The notes under the pieces are model-generated. The model searched no databases and was not told the origin of the DNA. It saw only the letters and a list, made by a program, of their open reading frames with translations. Both the position numbers and the translations under genes were made by a program. A DNA stretch of 23,945 nt from Mollicutes bacterium. Lineage in GTDB: Bacteria; Bacillota_I; Bacilli_A; RF39; UBA660. Below, one piece after another: positions 15,701 to 23,151 of this stretch; within the stretch, counting starts at the first letter, position 1; each line of letters begins with the position of its first letter. The stretch is from contig DUPI01000001.1 of the NCBI GenBank assembly GCA_012838395.1, forward strand, positions 1 through 23,945. Direction: 5' to 3'.

Positions 15701-16399
15701 TAAAGCATCTAAAATCATCCATTCTGGACGATTTCCCGATTCTACAAAAGCATTTAAAACATCAAGTCTTTTGATTAAACGAATACGCTTTTGAGAAGTT
15801 GAATCTTTAATTTCTTCAATTTCTGTTTTTATAACTGAAATTTCTGATTCTAAATCGACATCAGCTAAAAGTTCTTTAACAGCTGCTGCACCCATTCCAA
15901 CACTAAATGATTCACCATATTTTTCATAATAAGTACGGTACTCTTTATCTGATATAATTTGTTTCTTTTCAAGAGGCGCAGCTCCTGGATCTAAAACAAC
16001 GTACGATACGAAATAAAGAACCTCTTCTAAATCACGCGGAGACATATCAAGAACAAGTCCCATACGAGAAGGAATACCTTTAAAAAACCAAATGTGAGAA
16101 ACTGGTGTTGCTAGTTCAATATGCCCCATTCTTTCACGACGGACTTTAGTTCTAGTTACTTCAACACCACATCTATCACAAATTATATTTTTATAACGAA
16201 GACGTTTATACTTCCCACAAGAACATTCAAAATCTTTAGTTGGACCAAATATTTTTTCACAAAACAGTCCATCACGTTCTGGTTTTAAAGTACGATAATT
16301 AATAGTTTCAGCTTTTTTTACTTCACCGTAAGACCAAGATCTTATTTTATCAGGTGAGGCAATTGCAATTCTTAATCCTTCGAAATTATTAACATCCAT
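12767..16399 (-). CDS. rpoC: DNA-directed RNA polymerase subunit beta'
   Basis: The catalytic clamp subunit of RNA polymerase, 1210 residues. The N-terminal zinc site is Cys59, Cys61, Cys74 and Cys77. The active-site NADFDGD motif lies at 449-455, with Asp451, 453 and 455 holding the catalytic Mg. The second zinc cluster is in TCKTKKGLCQKCYGRN, and the trigger/bridge region is present (GEPGTQLTMRTFNTGG). The length and lack of a large insertion fit Firmicutes. The ATG overlaps the rpoB stop by one base (TAATG), so translation is probably coupled. The operon ends in a hairpin terminator directly after the gene. Confidence 0.98.
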   Translation of the reverse strand: MDVNNFEGLRIAIASPDKIRSWSYGEVKKAETINYRTLKPERDGLFCEKIFGPTKDFECSCGKYKRLRYKNIICDRCGVEVTRTKVRRERMGHIELATPVSHIWFFKGIPSRMGLVLDMSPRDLEEVLYFVSYVVLDPGAAPLEKKQIISDKEYRTYYEKYGESFSVGMGAAAVKELLADVDLESEISVIKTEIEEIKDSTSQKRIRLIKRLDVLNAFVESGNRPEWMILDALPVIPPELRPMIQLDGGRFATSDLNDLYRRVINRNNRLKKLLELEAPSIIIQNEKRMLQEAVDALFDNGRRGRNITGAGNRPLKSLSSMLKGKQGRFRQNLLGKRVDYSGRSVIVVGPNLKMYECGIPKEMALELFKPHVIQGLVSKEIASNIKAAKRMIENQDPRVWDIVEEKIKEHPVLLNRAPTLHRLGIQAFQPKLTAGRSIRLHPLVCAAFNADFDGDQMAVHLPLSEEAQAEARILMLGANNILNPKDGNPIVTPSQDMVLGNYYLTIEKDNQLGEGRIFKDPNEALMAYEREEISLHARIAIPVRAFKYKIFLDEHKEKYLVTTVGKIIFNEIFPDSFQYINEGSEENIERMTPSKFFIDKGKNIPEKIKEMPLIEPLNKGSFSQIIAQNYKRYHTTETSVMLDKLKDLGFKYSTKSGISISISDLHQSQIKEELLEESQNKVDIINKQHRRGLITEQERHEQVAKIWLDTTSKISDELKEIVSEDKYNSISMMMLSRSRGDIKSYTQLVGMRGLFGKPSGGYVEIPVTSSFSEGVTISEFFLSTHGARKGAVDTALKTADAGYLTRRLVDVCQDIVIKEADCKTEQGVVVEAFVNENDGTNIESLYDRIIGRFTNKKVLHPETKEVIIDREEYITEQLADKIIKAGITKVPIKSVLTCKTKKGLCQKCYGRNLATGSIVEIGEAVGIMAAQSIGEPGTQLTMRTFNTGGVAGDDITQGLPRVQELFEARNPEKKATIAEINGKVTKITENGGNFIIDITNEVETREHTTFYRMKPIVELNQEVKAGQRLTQGAINPKELLVVTDPITVQQYILLEIQKVYRMQGVDISDKHIEVMARRMISKIKIVNSGDSLYLPGTLININEFTNANKELILEGKTPATGKPVLLGITKASLETDSFLSAAAFQETTRILTDAAIHGKVDYLEGLKENVIVGKLIPAGTGARLYQNFDYKLEKPLNTEEPLEALEQELL

Positions 16400-19300
16400 T
16401 ATTCTAAAACCCCCTCTTCTACTTCTTTATCATCTTGCTCTTGTTCATCTGTTTCTTCATCGTCAGTAGTTTCCTTATCATCTACTTGACTATCAGTTTC
16501 TTCAGTTGGTTTTGCTTCTTCTAGTTCAGAATCAGCACTTTTTTCAAACTCATCAGTGGTTAAAAAAGAATCACGTTCCATAGCTTCTAATTCTTTTAAC
16601 TCAAGATAATTACCGTCTTTATTCAAGATTGTAATATCAAGTCCTAGTGCTTGGAATTCTTTAATTAGCACCATAAATGATTCTGGAACGCCTGATTTTG
16701 GAATTGGTAGTCCTTTTACTAAAGCTTCATATACTTTAACACGACCAACAACATCATCCGATTTGATTGTTATCATCTCTTGTAAGATGCTAGCTGCTCC
16801 ATAAGCATAAAGTGCCCAAACTTCCATTTCTCCAAATCTTTGACCACCAAATTGAGCTTTACCACCTAATGGTTGTTGTGTAACTAATGAGTATGGACCA
16901 GTTGAACGAGCGTGAAGTTTATCATCAACCATGTGATGCAGTTTTAACATATACATAATCCCTACACTAACTGGGTTATCATATTTTAATCCAGTTCGTC
17001 CATCATATAATGTCATTTTCCCTGTTTCACTAAGATTAGCTTCTTTTAGAGCATCAAGTATTTCTTCACGAGTTGCTCCTGCAAAAACTGGCGTTGCAAC
17101 ATGAATATTTAATTCTCTAGCAGCCATACCTAAGTGCATTTCTAGGATTTGTCCAATATTCATACGAGATGGAACTCCTAGTGGGTTTAAGATGATATCA
17201 ACTGTTTCACCGTTTTCCATGTATGGCATATCTTCTTCTGGTAAAACAAGCGACACAACACCTTTATTACCATGACGCCCAGCCATTTTATCTCCAACAG
17301 TAATTTTACGTTTTTGAGCAATATAAACACGAATTACTTTTGAAACACCCGCTGGTAATTCATCAGTATCTTTTTTAGTAAATACTTTTATATCATGAAC
17401 AATACCACCACAACCGTGAGGAACACGAAGTGATGTATCTCTTACTTCTCTTGTTTTTTCACCGAAAATAGCATGTAATAATTTTTCTTCAGCAGTTAGT
17501 TCAACCATTCCTTTAGGAGTAACTTTACCAACTAATATATCATCATCTTTTACTTCAGTACCAATAATAACAATACCATTTTCATCTAAATTTTTACGAG
17601 CTTCTTCACCAATATTAGGAATATCTCTAGTAAACTCTTCCGGTCCTAATTTTGTATCTCGACACTCAATTTGATAATCTTCAATATGAATTGATGTGTA
17701 AACATCATCTTTTACTAATCTTTCATTTAAGATAATGGCATCTTCATAGTTATAACCATCAAAGTTCATAAATGCTACTTTAACGTTTTTACCTAGAGCC
17801 ATTTCCCCTAAATCTGTACTTGGTCCATCAGCAATAACCATATCTTTTTTTACAGCATCCCCTAGTTTAACAATCGGGCGTTGTAAATAACAAGTACCGT
17901 TATTACTCTTTTCAAAACCATTTAATAAATATGTATCTTTCCCACCTACAGTTTTAACAACAATTCGTCTAGAATCAACATATTCAACAATTCCATCAGC
18001 TTTGGCTATAACAACAGCTCCCGAGTCACGAGCAGCAATCGCTTCAATACCAGTACCAACTAATGGTGCATCACTTTTTAATAATGGAATAGCTTGACGT
18101 TGCATGTTGGCACCCATAAGTGCTCGTTTACCATCATCATGCTCTAAGAATGGAATACCACTAGTTGTAATCGATACTACTTGTTGTGGCGAAACATCCA
18201 AGAAATCTACTTTTGATTTTTCAACCATAACATTCTCATCGCGATAACGAACAGGTAATCTATCTTCAATAATTTCATTATTTTCATTTACTTTAACAGC
18301 TGCTTGTGAAATATAATAATCTAATTCTTCATCAGCAGTCATATAAACGATTTCATCAGTTAATTTAGAATTTTCAACTTTTCGATACGGAGTCATAATA
18401 AATCCATAATCATTCACAACCGCATAACTAGCCAGGGCTGTAATAAGTCCGATATTAGGTCCTTCTGGTGACTCAATCGGACATAAACGTCCATAGTGTG
18501 ATGGATTAACATCACGAACTTCCATTCCCGCTCGATCTCTTGATAACCCACCAGGCCCAAGCGATGATAAACGACGTTTATTAGCTAATTCAGCAATTGG
18601 ATTAGTTTGATCCATAAATTGTGATAATTGGCTACTACCAAAGAATTCTTTAATAGCAGCAGTAAGAGGTCTAATGTTAATTAAAGTTTTTGGAGTTACT
18701 TCAGATGCATCTTGTGTTGACATACGATCTTTAATAACACGTTCAATACGTCTTATACCAATTCTAAATTGATTTTGTAACAATTCACCCACTTGACGAA
18801 CACGGCGATTTGATAAATGGTCTATTTCATCAAAATTTCCAATTCCTTCTAATAGATTTAGATAATATGAAACAGATGCATATATATCTGATATAGTTAA
18901 TCTTTTTAAATCAAGTTCTTGATCGTTACCAATAACATTAACAACCTTTTCTGGTTCTAATTTAGAAAACACTTTAATTAATTGAACGCGGTTATAAGTA
19001 TCTAAATCTTCATTAACTAAAGCTTCTTTCAGACCATAACCATCTTGTAAAATTGGTTTTAATTCAGTTAAAACTTCTTTCGTAATTAAAGTACCTTTTT
19101 CAAATAATACTTTTCCTTTTACTTTTATATCTTCAGCTAAAACACAATTTAATAATCTTTCTGAAATCGCTAATTTTTTATTAAATTTATAACGCCCCAC
19201 TTTAGCTAAATCATAACGAAAAGAATCAAAAAATCTTGTAATTAATTGATTTTTAGCACTATCTAAAGTAGACGGCTCTCCTGGTCTCAATTTTGAATGA

Positions 19301-20010
19301 ATATCAATTAATGCTTCATCAGTATTCTTATTAGCATCTTTTAGAAGGGTTTTAGCAACATAGTCATTTTCACCAAACAAACTTATGATATCTTCATCAT
19401 TTGAAAGACCTATTGCTCGAAGCAATGTTGTAATTGGAACTTTTCTAGTTCGGTCAATTCGAACATAAACAACATCACGAGCATCTGTTTCATATTCCAA
19501 CCAAGTTCCATGAGTCGGAATAATTTGCCCACTGATAATAGTACGACCATTTTTTTTATCAATATCTTTAACAAAGTATACGCTTGGAGATCTAACTAAT
19601 TGTGAAACAATCACTCTCTCTGCGCCATTGATAATAAATGTTCCTGTTTCAGACATAATTGGTAAATCACCTAAATATATGTCTTGCTCTTTAATTTCTC
19701 CTGTCTCGTGATTAAAAAGTCGTGCTGCTACCTTAATGGGAGAAGCATAGGTTGCGTAGCGCTCCTTACAACCTTTTATTGAATAACGTGGTTCTTCAAA
19801 ATAGAAATCACCAAATTCAAGTGATAAATTTCCAGTGAAGCTTTCCACAGGAAAAACATCAAGAAAAACTTCCTTGATTCCTTCATTAATAAACCAATTG
19901 TAAGATTTTTTTTGTATCTCTAACAAGTTGCTTAACTCAATAGCATTTTTTGTTTTTGCATAACTTCTACGTTCACGATGGTCACCAAATTTTTTCACAG
20001 TATAAGACAC
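16399..20010 (-). CDS. rpoB: DNA-directed RNA polymerase subunit beta
   Basis: Beta subunit of RNA polymerase, 1203 residues, forming the catalytic core and the rifampicin pocket. It starts at GTG with GGGGTGAG upstream. The rifampicin region reads SSQLSQFMDQTNPIAELANKRRLSSLGPGG: Asp516 and Ser531 (E. coli numbering) are kept, but the His526 position is Asn477 here. Later motifs include SRDRAGMEVRDVNPSHYGR and KMAGRHGNKGVVS. The last 50 residues or so form an acidic, low-complexity tail (from about SADSELEEAKP). It has its own promoter over the stop codon of the methyltransferase gene and overlaps rpoC by one base. Confidence 0.98.
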   Translation of the reverse strand: MSYTVKKFGDHRERRSYAKTKNAIELSNLLEIQKKSYNWFINEGIKEVFLDVFPVESFTGNLSLEFGDFYFEEPRYSIKGCKERYATYASPIKVAARLFNHETGEIKEQDIYLGDLPIMSETGTFIINGAERVIVSQLVRSPSVYFVKDIDKKNGRTIISGQIIPTHGTWLEYETDARDVVYVRIDRTRKVPITTLLRAIGLSNDEDIISLFGENDYVAKTLLKDANKNTDEALIDIHSKLRPGEPSTLDSAKNQLITRFFDSFRYDLAKVGRYKFNKKLAISERLLNCVLAEDIKVKGKVLFEKGTLITKEVLTELKPILQDGYGLKEALVNEDLDTYNRVQLIKVFSKLEPEKVVNVIGNDQELDLKRLTISDIYASVSYYLNLLEGIGNFDEIDHLSNRRVRQVGELLQNQFRIGIRRIERVIKDRMSTQDASEVTPKTLINIRPLTAAIKEFFGSSQLSQFMDQTNPIAELANKRRLSSLGPGGLSRDRAGMEVRDVNPSHYGRLCPIESPEGPNIGLITALASYAVVNDYGFIMTPYRKVENSKLTDEIVYMTADEELDYYISQAAVKVNENNEIIEDRLPVRYRDENVMVEKSKVDFLDVSPQQVVSITTSGIPFLEHDDGKRALMGANMQRQAIPLLKSDAPLVGTGIEAIAARDSGAVVIAKADGIVEYVDSRRIVVKTVGGKDTYLLNGFEKSNNGTCYLQRPIVKLGDAVKKDMVIADGPSTDLGEMALGKNVKVAFMNFDGYNYEDAIILNERLVKDDVYTSIHIEDYQIECRDTKLGPEEFTRDIPNIGEEARKNLDENGIVIIGTEVKDDDILVGKVTPKGMVELTAEEKLLHAIFGEKTREVRDTSLRVPHGCGGIVHDIKVFTKKDTDELPAGVSKVIRVYIAQKRKITVGDKMAGRHGNKGVVSLVLPEEDMPYMENGETVDIILNPLGVPSRMNIGQILEMHLGMAARELNIHVATPVFAGATREEILDALKEANLSETGKMTLYDGRTGLKYDNPVSVGIMYMLKLHHMVDDKLHARSTGPYSLVTQQPLGGKAQFGGQRFGEMEVWALYAYGAASILQEMITIKSDDVVGRVKVYEALVKGLPIPKSGVPESFMVLIKEFQALGLDITILNKDGNYLELKELEAMERDSFLTTDEFEKSADSELEEAKPTEETDSQVDDKETTDDEETDEQEQDDKEVEEGVLE

Positions 20011-20081
20011 TTTCTCACCCCTATTAATATATTTACCCGAATAATCATTTCTAAAAAATAAAAATGTGCTACCAATTTATG

Positions 20082-20110
20082 ATTTTAACAAAATTGTGTC
20101 AATTTGTCAA
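20082..20110 (-). promoter_or_regulatory. Promoter of rpoBC
   Basis: Perfect TTGACA (20105-20110) and TAAAAT (20082-20087) with a 17-nt spacer and TGT-extended -10 on the minus strand. The -35 overlaps the TGA stop of the upstream methyltransferase gene. Confidence 0.85.
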
Positions 20111-20694
20111 CATTTTATTGCACATATAACATAAAAGCCTTTTTTCTTACCAACTATTTCAACATCATACTCTAATTTAAGGTCTCTAACAACTGTTTTT
20201 GCCCCCTGATCTTTATGGATAACCAACCACATCTGTCCCTTCGCATTTAAATATTCTTTAGCCTTAAATAAAATTTCATACAACACCTTTTTACCAACTC
20301 TAATTGGTGGATTTGTAATAATGAAATCATATTTAGAGTTAATATTAGAATACTTATCACTAGCAAAAATGTTCACTTTCACCTTATTTATCTTGGCATT
20401 TTTTATAGCTAATTTAATACTTCTTTCATTAATATCAATCATATCAACAACTGCATCAGTATTTTTACTAACATATATTCCAATCGGACCATAACCACAA
20501 CCAAAATCTAAAACCCGACCTTTGATTTTATCTAAATCTAGTAATTCCAATAAAGTTCTAGTTCCAAAATCTAAGCCCCGTTTTGAAAAAACACCACTAT
20601 CTGTTATAAACTTATATGGTTGGTTGTTTATTTTTATAAATACTTCTGACTCATTGCTTTTACTATCAGGTTTTTTATCGTAATAATAACTCAC
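20107..20694 (-). CDS. RsmC-like class I SAM methyltransferase (ybxB position)
   Basis: A 195-residue single-domain methyltransferase of the RsmC/MTS family. The SAM-binding motif I is RVLDFGCGYGPIG, the acidic motif II is VVDMIDINERS, and the N-methylation motif IV is FDFIITNPPIRVGKK. E. coli RsmC makes m2G1207 in 16S rRNA but has two such domains; this one-domain form is the usual Firmicutes type found between rplL and rpoB. It starts at GTG with AAAGGGG 7 nt upstream, and that ribosome binding site can pair with CCCTTT just before it. It ends in TGA, which shows TGA is a stop in this genome. The rRNA target is inferred from the family. Confidence 0.9.
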   Translation of the reverse strand: MSYYYDKKPDSKSNESEVFIKINNQPYKFITDSGVFSKRGLDFGTRTLLELLDLDKIKGRVLDFGCGYGPIGIYVSKNTDAVVDMIDINERSIKLAIKNAKINKVKVNIFASDKYSNINSKYDFIITNPPIRVGKKVLYEILFKAKEYLNAKGQMWLVIHKDQGAKTVVRDLKLEYDVEIVGKKKGFYVICAIKC

Positions 20695-20701
20695 TATATT
20701 A

Positions 20702-20749
20702 CCCCTTTAAGAAAGGGCGAAAGCCCATACTAAATTACATAGTATAGGC
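20702..20749 (-). promoter_or_regulatory. Competing hairpins between rplL and the methyltransferase gene
   Basis: Three overlapping stems in the minus-strand RNA. First is a 9-bp stem (20723-20731 with 20741-20749, one G-U). Second is GGGC-UUUC-GCCC (20715-20726), which shares bases with the first. Third is CCCUUU-CUU-AAAGGG (20703-20717), which covers the downstream ribosome binding site and shares bases with the second. This is a possible switch on methyltransferase translation. Confidence 0.55.
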
Positions 20750-20767
20750 TACCCTTATTAGAATTAA

Positions 20768-21136
20768 TTATTTTAATTCAACAGAAGCACCAGCTTCTTC
20801 TAATTTTGCTTTTAATTCATTAGCTTCATCCATATTAACATTTTCTTTAACAACACCACCATTGTCAGCAATGTCTTTAGCATCTTTCAATCCTAATCCA
20901 GTTACTTCACGAACAATTTTGATAACTGCTAATTTATTAGCACCAGCTTCTGTCAGTACTACATTCACTGATGTTGGACCTTCTTCAGCTGCACCTGCTG
21001 CTGTTGGAGCCGCAACTGCTACTGCACTTGGATCAACTCCAAATTCCTCTTTCATTGCATCTACTAATTCTTTAACTTCAAGAATTGTCATTTCTTTTAA
21101 TCCACTAATAAATTCTTCTTTTGTAAATTTTGCCAT
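20768..21136 (-). CDS. rplL: 50S ribosomal protein L7/L12
   Basis: The multicopy stalk protein that recruits translational GTPases. It is 122 residues: an N-terminal dimer and L10-binding domain (about 1-35), an Ala/Gly-rich hinge (AVAVAAPTAAGAAEEG, about 38-53) and the C-terminal factor-binding domain (LTEAGANKLAVIKIVREVTGLGLKDAK). It is cotranscribed with rplJ, 14 nt downstream, with GAGGAG before the ATG. Confidence 0.97.
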   Translation of the reverse strand: MAKFTKEEFISGLKEMTILEVKELVDAMKEEFGVDPSAVAVAAPTAAGAAEEGPTSVNVVLTEAGANKLAVIKIVREVTGLGLKDAKDIADNGGVVKENVNMDEANELKAKLEEAGASVELK

Positions 21137-21150
21137 ATTATTCCTCCTCT

Positions 21151-21642
21151 TTAATTTTCTAAATTTTGACTATGTAAATCTAAACAAATAGATAAGTCAC
21201 GCACCACACCCATTAATCCAGATGCCACTTGCGTCAATAAGCCTTCTCTTGAAGGTATTTTTGCTAATTCATTTAAAGTATCAATTGTTGTAATTTTTCC
21301 CTCAACAATTCCAACTTTCATTTCCAGCGATTTATATTTCTTTGAAAAATCACTTAACACCTTAATTGGTGCGACTGCATCTTTTCCAAAAGCCATTGCT
21401 TTCGGTCCAACTAAGTGTTCGTTTAAATCAATTTCTAAATCATTTAAAGCTCTCTTAGCTAAAGTGTTTTTATATACTTTAAATTCCGCATCATTTTCTC
21501 TAAGTGTTCTTCTTAACTCTGTTAATTCAACAACAGATAAATCACTATATTCAAAAAATACAACAGATTGAGATTCTTTAACATTTTTAGAAATTTCATT
21601 AACTACGTCTTGTTTTTTTGCTAAAACCTTTTCGTTCGCCAT
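21151..21642 (-). CDS. rplJ: 50S ribosomal protein L10
   Basis: The stalk base protein: it binds 23S rRNA through its N-terminal domain and L7/L12 dimers through the C-terminal helix (SGLMGVVRDLSICLDLHSQ). It is 163 residues, normal for Firmicutes, with RRTLRENDAEFKVYKNTLAKRA as the rRNA-binding signature. It is first gene of the rplJL unit, behind an L10 leader. Strong ribosome binding site GGGAGGTG. By family knowledge, L10(L12)4 binds the leader to lower its own synthesis. Confidence 0.97.
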   Translation of the reverse strand: MANEKVLAKKQDVVNEISKNVKESQSVVFFEYSDLSVVELTELRRTLRENDAEFKVYKNTLAKRALNDLEIDLNEHLVGPKAMAFGKDAVAPIKVLSDFSKKYKSLEMKVGIVEGKITTIDTLNELAKIPSREGLLTQVASGLMGVVRDLSICLDLHSQNLEN

Positions 21643-21672
21643 CCTGCACCTCCCTTTTAGTTACAATTACCT

Positions 21673-21775
21673 AAAAAAAACTACTACGCATAATGTCCGT
21701 AGCAGCTTGAAGTCTTAATTAATTAAGTCCTCGGTAGGATGATTAAACTGTTAGGTCCCTACGGTCTACGGCACT
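21673..21775 (-). promoter_or_regulatory. L10 leader with intrinsic terminator
   Basis: The minus-strand RNA begins with the typical GCCGTAGACCGTAGGG segment and the pairing GTAGG/CCTAC (21734-21738 with 21758-21762) next to ACCGAGG, as in Firmicutes L10 leaders. Next come a 14-nt palindrome (21714-21727) and an 8-bp terminator hairpin CTGCTACG/CGTAGTAG (21681-21688 with 21698-21705), followed by eight T. The terminator ahead of rplJ implies attenuation by L10(L12)4 as well as translational control. Confidence 0.85.
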
Positions 21776-21798
21776 TGCTTTTAAATTTTTACAAATTG

Positions 21799-21827
21799 AT
21801 TATAACATATTATATATTATATGTCAA
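21799..21827 (-). promoter_or_regulatory. Promoter of rplJL
   Basis: Consensus TTGACA (21822-21827) and TATAAT (21799-21804) with a 17-nt spacer and TGT-extended -10 on the minus strand. The -35 lies inside the last two sense codons of rplA. Confidence 0.9.
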
Positions 21828-22512
21828 AACTATTTTGATCGATTTTAATTCCAGGTCCCATTGTTGAAGAAATAGCAATATTTTTAATATATTTACCTTT
21901 CACAACAGATGGTTTACTTTTAATAATTAAATTCATAAAAGCATCTAAATTTTCAAGTAACTTAGAATCTTCAAATGATGCTTTACCAATAATAACATGA
22001 ATATTTCCATAACTATCAGTACGATATTCAACACGACCTTTTTTAATATCTTCGATCGCTCTTTTAACATCAGTCGTTACGGTTCCTGTTTTAGGGTTTG
22101 GCATTAAACCTTTAGGTCCTAAAACTTTACCAATCTTTCCTATTGCTGGCATCATATCTGGTGTAGCAATAATGATATCAAAATCAAACCAATTTTCTTT
22201 TTCGATTTTGTCTAACATATCAGTATCTCCAACATAATCAGCACCTAAATCTCTAGCAACTTGCGCCTGTTCTCCTTTGGTAATAACTAAAATCTTTTTA
22301 GTTATTCCAGTACCATGCGGAAGTACTACAGCACCTCTTAATTGTTGCTCAGCTTTTTTAGTATCAAGATTTAGATTAAGCGCTAATTCAATAGATTCAT
22401 CAAATTTCGCAGTAGCTGTTTTCTTAACTAACTCTACAGCTTCTTCTTTTGAATATAATTTTGTTCTATCAACCATTTTAATTGCTTCAACATATTTTTT
22501 TCCTTTTTTCAT
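21817..22512 (-). CDS. rplA: 50S ribosomal protein L1
   Basis: The L1-stalk protein that helps tRNA leave the E site, and a translational repressor of its own operon. It is 231 residues, full length. Landmarks are GTGITKKILVITKGEQA, IGKIGKVLGPKGLMPNPKTGTVT and the C-terminal VKGKYIKNIAISSTMGPGIKID. ATG start with AGGAGG directly behind a hairpin that resembles L1's 23S target. The 3' end carries the rplJ promoter. Confidence 0.98.
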   Translation of the reverse strand: MKKGKKYVEAIKMVDRTKLYSKEEAVELVKKTATAKFDESIELALNLNLDTKKAEQQLRGAVVLPHGTGITKKILVITKGEQAQVARDLGADYVGDTDMLDKIEKENWFDFDIIIATPDMMPAIGKIGKVLGPKGLMPNPKTGTVTTDVKRAIEDIKKGRVEYRTDSYGNIHVIIGKASFEDSKLLENLDAFMNLIIKSKPSVVKGKYIKNIAISSTMGPGIKIDQNSFDI

Positions 22513-22525
22513 TATTTTACCTCCT

Positions 22526-22558
22526 TATGTGGTATATGCGGACTATGCCTCCCACATA
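22526..22558 (-). promoter_or_regulatory. L1-binding-site-like hairpin before rplA
   Basis: The RNA reads TATGTGG-GAGGC...GCATATA-CCACATA: a 7-bp stem with an asymmetric purine-rich internal loop. This resembles the L1 site of 23S rRNA helices 76-77 (UGGGA ... AUACCAC). The AGGAGG of rplA begins right after the stem, so L1 bound here would block rplA translation. Confidence 0.6.
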
Positions 22559-22587
22559 GGGTTATCCCTATATGTATATACATTTTA

Positions 22588-23010
22588 TTATTCTACTTTA
22601 ATACCCATATTAATTGCTGTACCTTCAACAATTTTCATTGCTTCATCTACAGTATATGCATTTAAGTCGGGCAATTTAATTTCAGCAATCTCTTTAATTT
22701 GATCTTTAGTTAAAGTTCCAACATTTTCTGTTGAGCCTCTAGCTGCACCAGATTTAATTTTGGCGTACTTTTTAATCAAAAATGATGTTGGTGGAGTTTT
22801 AACTACAAAATCAAAAGTTCTATCTTCATAAACAGAAATTTCAACTGGTAAAATATCCCCCATTTTGTCTCTAGTTGCATCATTATACTTCGTACAAAAT
22901 TCTTGCAAATTAATTCCAACCGGTCCTAAAACCGTTCCAACTGGTGGAGCTGGTGTTGCTTTTCCTGCTGGAATTTGTAATTTTATTTTTTTAGTCACTT
23001 TCTTTGCCAC
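22588..23010 (-). CDS. rplK: 50S ribosomal protein L11
   Basis: The GTPase-centre protein that binds 23S helices 43-44; the thiostrepton target site. I start it at the GTG at 23010 (140 residues), giving AKKVTKKIKLQIPAGKA, the family's usual N-terminus, with AGGAGGTG 6 nt upstream. A GTG three codons earlier lies inside the ribosome binding site and is not credible. Proline-rich PAPPVGTVLGPVGIN and the rRNA-binding C-terminal domain (TSFLIKKYAKIKSGA, VDEAMKIVEGTAINMGI) are present. It is cotranscribed with rplA. Confidence 0.97.
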   Translation of the reverse strand: MAKKVTKKIKLQIPAGKATPAPPVGTVLGPVGINLQEFCTKYNDATRDKMGDILPVEISVYEDRTFDFVVKTPPTSFLIKKYAKIKSGAARGSTENVGTLTKDQIKEIAEIKLPDLNAYTVDEAMKIVEGTAINMGIKVE

Positions 23011-23037
23011 GAAAAACACCTCCTATTTTTTTCGCGT

Positions 23038-23088
23038 GTGGTTCTAATGCGAGTAAACTTTTGTGGTCTCTTATGTCCGCGCTCCCAC
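23038..23088 (-). promoter_or_regulatory. L1-binding-site-like structure in the rplK leader
   Basis: The RNA contains GTGGGAGCG ... CGCATTAGAACCAC: outer stem GTGG/CCAC and inner stem GCG/CGC around a purine-rich internal loop, matching the pattern before rplA. A second pairing, GTGGGAG...GAGACCAC, is also possible. It lies just upstream of the rplK ribosome binding site. The family precedent is L1 autoregulation of the L11 operon. Confidence 0.55.
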
Positions 23089-23122
23089 TGATTTATCTAT
23101 ATTCAACAAATATAGCCATTTA

Positions 23123-23151
23123 ATAATAACATATTTTTAATAAATTGTAAA
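23123..23151 (-). promoter_or_regulatory. Promoter of rplKA
   Basis: TTTACA (23146-23151) and TATTAT (23123-23128) with a 17-nt spacer and TGT-extended -10 on the minus strand, directly after the nusG stop codon. A 7-bp hairpin (23097-23115) sits at the expected 5' end of the transcript. Confidence 0.75.

Noticed and set aside
12767..20010. Plus-strand open frames of 60-120 codons inside rpoB, rpoC, fusA, topA and the prepilin gene
   Set aside because: They are antisense to highly conserved genes, have no ribosome binding sites or recognisable products, and follow the codon phase of the real gene.
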